A DNA stretch of 64,000 nucleotides from JAAXIE01 sp965263155 (lineage in GTDB: Bacteria > Chloroflexota > Dehalococcoidia > Lucifugimonadales > JAAXIE01). Both the position numbers and the translations under genes were made by a program. Location: assembly GCA_965263155.1 (NCBI GenBank), contig OZ253586.1:930001-994000 (forward strand). The letters run 5' to 3'. Positions 59,391 to 64,000 of this stretch are shown piece after piece (within the stretch, counting starts at the first letter, position 1; each line of letters starts with the position of its first letter). Below the pieces are notes generated by a model. The model had not been told where the DNA came from. It searched no databases and saw nothing but the letters and a program-made list of their open reading frames with translations.

Positions 59391-59927
59391 ATGGCAAAGC
59401 AATCTGTCTTAGGTTTATACGAGGATGCCAATTACGCTGCTGAGGCGGGAGATTCGCTGAAGGAAGCGGGCCTCAGCAATGAGGAGTTCGACTTTCTGAC
59501 TGGCAGCCCATATCCCGAAGGGGCTTTCGGCGAGAGACATAGCAGGCATCGGCTGTATGTCTTCCCCTTGGCGGGGGCCATCTGCGGTCTGACCGCCGGT
59601 ATCCTGTTGACGTCCATGACCCAGTTGGCCTATCCGCTGGTAACCGGAGGAAAGCCCATCCTGGCGATCCCTCCCATGGCCATCATCAGCTATGAGGCAA
59701 CACTACTGGGGGCCATTCTGTTCACCGTCATCGGCATCATCTTCGAGTCGCGCCTGCCTCGGCTTAAGCTGGGCTTGTATGACAACCGGATTACGGAAGG
59801 GCTGATAGGCGTGCTTGTGGAGTGCGACGAGACGCAGGTGCCCCGGGTGGAACAGGTGCTGACCCAAGCGGGGGCCGTCGACGTCAAACGAGAAGAGGCG
59901 CCCAGCGCCGCGGGTGGTAGCCGGTGA
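59391..59927 (+). CDS. actD: Alternative complex III, ActD (DUF3341)
   Basis: This 178-residue subunit has a small soluble N-terminal ferredoxin-like part (SVLGLYEDANYAAEAGDSL), two membrane helices (LYVFPLAGAICGLTAGILL and a second near YEATLLGAILFTVIGIIF) and a C-terminal soluble region. DUF3341 proteins are ActD. It overlaps actE by 4 nt (GTGA). Confidence 0.92.
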   Translation: MAKQSVLGLYEDANYAAEAGDSLKEAGLSNEEFDFLTGSPYPEGAFGERHSRHRLYVFPLAGAICGLTAGILLTSMTQLAYPLVTGGKPILAIPPMAIISYEATLLGAILFTVIGIIFESRLPRLKLGLYDNRITEGLIGVLVECDETQVPRVEQVLTQAGAVDVKREEAPSAAGGSR

Positions 59928-60745
59928 TTGACCGGTTGCTGCGATTGCGTTTGCCGGGAGTGCGGCTTATGGCTGCGTCCGCCCTTGTGCTGACACTGGC
60001 GGCTTTTGGCTGCGCGTCCGGCGCATATCCGGTCGACATCTTCTACGAGATGCACTACCAAGACTCTTATGGGTCGCAGGAGCCGCCACGCCTCTCTCCG
60101 CCCGAAAGCGCGGTGGCGTGGTTCGATCCCATCAAGCCCTTGGGTGATGGGCATCAACTGTTCCTCACCAACTGCTCCATGTGCCATGGGCTGGAGGGCC
60201 AAGGCAACGGGAACGTGCTGCGTATCATGGAGAGCCGTTACGGCTACGAGGCAAAAGTGCCACCCGACCTGACAGTAATACAGGCAAGTTTGGCCGATGA
60301 GACCATATTAGACTACGTGAATAACGGGATCGTGCTCGAGAACCAGGTGACGGTCATGCCAGCATTCAAGAAGCTTCTCAGCCCCCATGAGATTGACTTG
60401 ATATTGGGCCACGTCCGTACCTTGGAGCTTATCATTGACGCGGAGGCCCCTGTGTTCATCCAGAAAGGCTGTGGCGCATGCCATACCATCGAGGGTATGG
60501 ATACCGCCGTCGGCAACATTGGTCCGAACCTGACCAACATCGCAACTGTGGCTGCAACACGTGTACCAGGGCAAGACGCTGAGGAGTACATCCGCGAGTC
60601 GATACTTGACCCCAACGGCTTCATCGTGCCTGATTGCCCTACTGGCCCGTGCGGGATACCAACTCTGATGCCGCTTGAGATCAGCGGTACTATGGCAGAC
60701 CAGGAATTCGAAGAGTTAGTGGAATTCCTTTTGGGCCTCCAGTAG
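59924..60745 (+). CDS. actE: Alternative complex III, ActE dihaem cytochrome c lipoprotein
   Basis: This 273-residue exported cytochrome has a signal with lipobox-like LAAFGCASG, then VDIFYEMHYQDSYGSQEP, an ActE mark. Two CxxCH sites, NCSMCHGLEG and GCGACHTIEG, indicate two haem domains, although ActE is often monohaem; this suggests fusion of ActE with the electron-accepting cytochrome. The GTG start overlaps actD. It is the last gene of the complex, followed by a hairpin. Confidence 0.9.
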   Translation: MIDRLLRLRLPGVRLMAASALVLTLAAFGCASGAYPVDIFYEMHYQDSYGSQEPPRLSPPESAVAWFDPIKPLGDGHQLFLTNCSMCHGLEGQGNGNVLRIMESRYGYEAKVPPDLTVIQASLADETILDYVNNGIVLENQVTVMPAFKKLLSPHEIDLILGHVRTLELIIDAEAPVFIQKGCGACHTIEGMDTAVGNIGPNLTNIATVAATRVPGQDAEEYIRESILDPNGFIVPDCPTGPCGIPTLMPLEISGTMADQEFEELVEFLLGLQ

Positions 60746-60798
60746 TAGCCCGACGATCGCGTACGGCTGGACAGGTCCCCAATATGTATGCACTATAG

Positions 60799-60818
60799 GG
60801 TTAGGCTTAAACCTAACC
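60799..60818 (+). terminator. Small hairpin between act and ccm genes
   Basis: GGTTAGG-CTTAAA-CCTAACC followed by TTCTGGG. Seven perfect pairs; a weak terminator or an operator for the ccm genes. Confidence 0.4.
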
Positions 60819-60840
60819 TTCTGGGAATGGCTCTGCTGCG

Positions 60841-61377
60841 GTGCGTCGATCACTTAAGGGCTTCACTCATCGGGCCTTGGTGCTTATTGTTTTCCTCGTG
60901 TTTGGTTTGGCCTGCAGCGGTGCCTCACAGGACGCTCCCGCCTCCCTGACGCCGCAGCAATTGGAGGCCGAGGCCCAAGACATTGACGAAAGCCTCATCT
61001 GCCCTTCCTGCCCCGGCAAGACCATCGGGCAAGCCCAGGTGGAACAGGCTGCCCAGATGAGGCTGTTGGTGCGAGAGAAGCTGGCCGAGGGCTGGAGTCG
61101 CCAGCAGGTATTGGACTACTTTGCAGAACGCTACGAGGGTGTGTTGGCCGAGCCTCCGAAACAGGGGTTTACTCTGCTGGCTTGGCTTCTGCCCTTGGCG
61201 GGCATGATCGCTGGTGCGGGCGTCCTTTATCTCGTGCTGCGGGCCATGCGCCGTAGACCGGAACGACAGGCGCCCGACCCAGACTTGGACCGCTATCTTG
61301 ACCTCGTGGACCGAGACTTGGCAAGCTTCCCGCCTGCGCAAGCTGGTACGCCTCCACCGGATAAAGGGGATTTGTAG
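60841..61377 (+). CDS. ccmH: Cytochrome c biogenesis protein CcmH-like
   Basis: This 178-residue thiol-disulfide protein of haem attachment has an N-terminal hydrophobic signal (VLIVFLVFGLAC, lipoprotein-like), then a redox motif ESLICPSCPGKTIGQAQ corresponding to the RCPVCQ-x-x-I motif of CcmH, a helical bundle, and a membrane helix (LLPLAGMIAGAGVLYLVLRA). It probably reduces apocytochrome CxxCH cysteines with CcmF. The GTG start lies 22 nt after the hairpin. ccmF follows after 3 nt, so they are in one operon. Confidence 0.9.
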   Translation: MRRSLKGFTHRALVLIVFLVFGLACSGASQDAPASLTPQQLEAEAQDIDESLICPSCPGKTIGQAQVEQAAQMRLLVREKLAEGWSRQQVLDYFAERYEGVLAEPPKQGFTLLAWLLPLAGMIAGAGVLYLVLRAMRRRPERQAPDPDLDRYLDLVDRDLASFPPAQAGTPPPDKGDL

Positions 61378-61380
61378 GCC

Positions 61381-63378
61381 ATGGCAGACTTGGGCTCCAT
61401 CGCGCTTCTCTGCGCCTTCGCCCTGTCTTCCTATGCCGCAGTAGGGTCTTTGGTGGGCGCGTGGAAGCGCCTGCCGCCCATGATTGAGAGCGCTCGCCAT
61501 GCCGTGTATCTGGCTGGGCTCTCTTTGGTGGTGGCTACCGTGGGGCTGGTGGGCGCCTTCCTTGCCCACGACTTCGAAGTGTCCTATGTAGCCCAGCATA
61601 GCAACCTAGCCATGCCACGAGGGTACACTTGGGTGGCCTTCTACGCTGGCAACGAAGGCTCGCTCCTCTTCATAGCCACGGTGCTGGGCTTGTTGTGCTC
61701 GTTGGCCGTGGCTTGGGCCCCTAACAAGCTGAGGGACAGCATGCCTCACGCCACCGCGGTGATGATGCTCGTGCTCACCTTCTTCCTAGCGGTTACAACG
61801 ATAATGGCCAATCCATTCGACCGTCTCGACTTTGTACCTCCCGACGGTCAGGGCATCAACCCGTTGCTGGTGCACTTCGGCATGTTCATCCATCCGCCCA
61901 TGCTCATGTCGGGCTTGGTGGCTGTTACGATCCCCTTCTCACTGGCGGCTGGCGCGTTGCTGGCTGGCAAGGCAGCTGATGAATGGGTGGACGGCGGCCG
62001 GGTGTGGGGCATCGCCTCATGGGTCGTGCTAGGGGTAGGCCTGCTGCTGGGGTCATGGTGGGCTTACACTATCCTAGGTTGGGGCGGCTACTGGGCTTGG
62101 GACCCAGTCGAGAACGCGGCGTTGATGCCTTGGCTGGGGCTGACCGCCTTCATCCACTCCATCATGGTGCAGAAGCGCCGGGGCATGTTCCGCATGTGGA
62201 ATATCGCGCTCATTAACATCAGCTTTGCCCTAGCCCTTTTCGGCATGTTCATCAATCGTGGCGGACCCGTGCCTTCCGTACACTCCTTTGGTGCGTCGGA
62301 CTTGGGCTTGGTGTTTCTCGTGTTTCTGGGCATCGGCGTGGTCGCCCCCTTCGGCTTGTTCCTGTGGCGCTACAGCAGCCTGAAGAGCGCCCAGAACCTA
62401 GAGAGCAGCCTGTCGCGCGAAGCTGCCTTTCTGCTGAACAACCTGATGCTGCTGGGAATCGCCTTCGTCACCATGTGGGGGGTGATCTTCCCGCTGATTT
62501 CAGAGATATTCCAAGGTCAGACCATCACCGTGGGCGCTCCCTTCTACAACCAAGTAAACGGGCCGTTGCTGTTGGCCCTCATCTTCCTGATGGGTGTTGG
62601 CCCGTTCCTGCCTTGGAGGCGTGGTTCCATCCGGAGCTTGGGGCGCAACGTCGCCCTACCGGCAGCGATTTCACTGATGGTGGTGCTGGTGTTGGCCCTG
62701 CTGGGTGTGACCAAGGCGTACGCGTTGGCTGGTTTTGGGCTGTGCGTCTTTGTAGCCTTGGGTGTGCTTCTGGAGTGGGGCCGGGGCACCCGCACGCGCA
62801 TGAAGTCGGGGGACAACCCCGCGCGCGCTTTCGGCCGCCTCATCGTCGGGAACCGTCCACGGTACGGCGGCTACGTGGTGCACCTGTCCATCGTGCTGGT
62901 GGCATTGGGCGTTGTCGGCTCTTCCTTCTATGGTGTGCAGAAAGACGTGGTGCTCGCTCCGGGCGAACGCACCTCGATTGGCGGGTACGAAGTTGAGTTC
63001 CTGACGACGACTTTCCAAGCGTTTCCCGACAGGTCCGAGAGCCGGTTCTTACTCGCCGCTTATAAAGATGGCGCCCCGCTTGCTACCCTAGAGGCGCGGC
63101 GAGATTTCTACCCTTCCTTCGACATATCGTCCACCCAAGCAGCTATCAGGTCGACGCCGGTGGAAGACTTGTACGTGGTGCCTAGCAGCCTGCAGGAGGA
63201 CGGCAGCGCCGGGTTCCGCATATTCGTCAACCCCATGATATGGTGGATATGGGTTGCTGGGCCGGTGATGGTGTTGGGTACGGTCATCGCGCTGTGGCCC
63301 CAGCGTAGCCCGGCGCGTGCCCCGGCACCCTCGCCAGTCGCGCGGAGAGCTGTACCCTCTGCGGTCGGGTCCGACTGA
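61381..63378 (+). CDS. ccmF: Haem lyase CcmF
   Basis: This 665-residue polytopic protein has about 14-15 helices and the WWD-type tryptophan-rich haem motif (GWGGYWAWDPVENAALMPWL), and HxGMFIHPPMLM supplying the preceding His. It joins haem to apocytochrome c with CcmH. It is needed for ActA and ActE, whose genes are just upstream. No CcmE or CcmC gene is in the window. Confidence 0.95.
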   Translation: MADLGSIALLCAFALSSYAAVGSLVGAWKRLPPMIESARHAVYLAGLSLVVATVGLVGAFLAHDFEVSYVAQHSNLAMPRGYTWVAFYAGNEGSLLFIATVLGLLCSLAVAWAPNKLRDSMPHATAVMMLVLTFFLAVTTIMANPFDRLDFVPPDGQGINPLLVHFGMFIHPPMLMSGLVAVTIPFSLAAGALLAGKAADEWVDGGRVWGIASWVVLGVGLLLGSWWAYTILGWGGYWAWDPVENAALMPWLGLTAFIHSIMVQKRRGMFRMWNIALINISFALALFGMFINRGGPVPSVHSFGASDLGLVFLVFLGIGVVAPFGLFLWRYSSLKSAQNLESSLSREAAFLLNNLMLLGIAFVTMWGVIFPLISEIFQGQTITVGAPFYNQVNGPLLLALIFLMGVGPFLPWRRGSIRSLGRNVALPAAISLMVVLVLALLGVTKAYALAGFGLCVFVALGVLLEWGRGTRTRMKSGDNPARAFGRLIVGNRPRYGGYVVHLSIVLVALGVVGSSFYGVQKDVVLAPGERTSIGGYEVEFLTTTFQAFPDRSESRFLLAAYKDGAPLATLEARRDFYPSFDISSTQAAIRSTPVEDLYVVPSSLQEDGSAGFRIFVNPMIWWIWVAGPVMVLGTVIALWPQRSPARAPAPSPVARRAVPSAVGSD

Positions 63379-63396
63379 GAGGCGTGTAGGGCTGCT

Positions 63397-63831
63397 GTGG
63401 CTGTCTTAGTGGGGCTTCTGCTGGTTGTATTCTGCATAGGAGTAGCCTTGTACCCCTTCCTGAAGGCAAGCACTGGGTCGGCCCGCGCTGGCGCGTCGCC
63501 GTCGGTGCAGGAGTTGGTGGAGAGGCGACGGGTGATTTACTCCGACTTGGAAACCCTGGACGTGGATCGGGGCATTGGGCATGTTGATGAGGCAGAGTAT
63601 CAAGAACGTTCTCGAGAGTACCGGCTGGCAGCTGCCGCCACGTTCCGTGACCAAGAGCGACTAGAAACCGCCGACGGCATGGTGGAGGATGCCATCAGCC
63701 AAGAGCTGATGCGCTGGAGGTCCGGCCATCAGGACCTAGCCTCGGCCGTGCCATGCCGCGCATGTGGCAAACCGTTGGCCGTCACTGACGCGCAATGCCT
63801 CCATTGTGGCCAGCGGGTTGAGATCGGATAG
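63397..63831 (+). CDS. CcmI-like membrane protein with zinc ribbon
   Basis: The 144 residues have one N-terminal helix (VLVGLLLVVFCIGVALYPF), a helical region like the CcmI N-terminus (ELVERRRVIYSDLETLDVDR; HVDEAEYQERSREYR), and a C-terminal zinc ribbon with CRACG and CLHCG. In Chloroflexota such proteins accompany ccmF; a role in cytochrome maturation is inferred. The GTG start is 18 nt after the ccmF stop. Confidence 0.8.
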   Translation: MAVLVGLLLVVFCIGVALYPFLKASTGSARAGASPSVQELVERRRVIYSDLETLDVDRGIGHVDEAEYQERSREYRLAAAATFRDQERLETADGMVEDAISQELMRWRSGHQDLASAVPCRACGKPLAVTDAQCLHCGQRVEIG

Positions 63832-63834
63832 TCA

Positions 63835-64000
63835 ATGCGTTCCTGCCTGCTCATGTTGGTCGCCTTGGCCGCCTTCCTCCTCTTGGTGGCCTTACTGCCT
63901 GTCATGGCTCTTGCCCAAGGGCCCACCGCCGTAGAGGGCAAGCTGACCAACGGCACGGCAGGCGCTCCCCCTCCTGCAGGCGTGGAGGTCACGTTGCATG
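63835..64000 (+). CDS. Exported protein, N-terminal part (cut by window end)
   Basis: ATG 63835 opens a signal peptide (MRSCLLMLVALAAFLLLVAL then LPVMALAQG) and a mature start VEGKLTNGTAGAPPPAGVEV, which looks like a carboxypeptidase-regulatory-like or transthyretin-type beta domain. The gene runs past the window, so product and length are unknown. It starts 3 nt after the CcmI-like stop and is probably in the same operon. Confidence 0.7.
   Translation, partial: MRSCLLMLVALAAFLLLVALLPVMALAQGPTAVEGKLTNGTAGAPPPAGVEVTLH

Noticed and set aside
1..64000. CRISPR array, prophage or transposase
   Set aside because: No regularly spaced repeats, phage structural genes, integrase or transposase were recognised anywhere in the window.

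Overview
The window looks like a chromosome segment of a free-living bacterium of the Chloroflexota, most like the marine SAR202/Dehalococcoidia group. This is inferred from gene content: an alternative complex III operon, several catabolic paralogues (two luciferase-type flavin oxidoreductases, two TPP enzymes, a double CaiB CoA-transferase, two amidohydrolases, a GMC oxidoreductase, an HpaB-type monooxygenase, two VOC proteins), frequent TTG/GTG starts, and a DUF3352-type gene. No rRNA or other taxonomic marker is present, so the assignment is moderate. Metabolic genes are GC-rich; several insert-like blocks are visibly AT-richer.

Layout. 1-2.8 kb is an accessory patch on the minus strand: a TIR-domain gene, a nonsense-interrupted small gene and a decayed fibronectin-III fragment, ending at the 3' end of tRNA-Val(GAC). 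3-9 kb carries a small membrane protein, an Amt ammonium transporter, an NCS2-type permease fused to an ATPase-like tail, and a PPC-domain lipoprotein. 9.6-12.1 kb has a small secreted acidic protein, a candidate structured RNA and an HtrA-type lipoprotein protease. 12.1-30.8 kb is a catabolic region (M19 dipeptidase-like, amidohydrolases, LLM oxidoreductases, cupin-like, GMC oxidoreductase with a standalone Ada zinc domain, a duplicated APHYHY protein, TPP enzyme, double CaiB, VOC pair), interrupted at 23.6-25.9 kb by a HEPN-STAND-TPR gene with the look of an abortive-infection effector. 30.8-36.7 kb holds tRNA-Leu(CAA), a VapBC-like pair with a frameshifted antitoxin, a heavily damaged DUF3352-type pseudogene containing a perfect 32-bp palindrome, a second TPP enzyme and a dead Uma2 gene. 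36.8-44.7 kb holds an HpaB-type monooxygenase and a NuoE-NuoF-NuoG-ferredoxin reductase operon. 44.7-52.3 kb is a repair and housekeeping cluster (mutS, an ArsC/Spx-like gene read here as a selenoprotein, a YciI-like gene, a HAD-like gene, mutL) followed by a second dead Uma2. 52.4-64 kb is respiratory: a complete alternative complex III (actA, split actB, actF, actC, actD, actE) and then cytochrome c maturation genes (ccmH-like, ccmF, ccmI-like), with a secreted protein cut by the window end.

How the parts work together. The catabolic enzymes would oxidise and activate diverse organic compounds. The NuoEFG-like set and its flavin reductase would handle NAD(P)H. Alternative complex III would pass quinol electrons to cytochrome c, and the adjacent Ccm genes would attach the haems that ActA and ActE need.

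The most notable items are the UGA-containing ArsC-like gene with a SECIS-like hairpin, the HEPN-STAND-TPR gene, the permease-ATPase fusion, the APHYHY duplication protein, the NuoG/Fdh-like protein without an obvious catalytic Cys/Sec, a dispersed intergenic repeat family, and two short tandem duplications lying exactly on the stop codons of two exported-protein genes.
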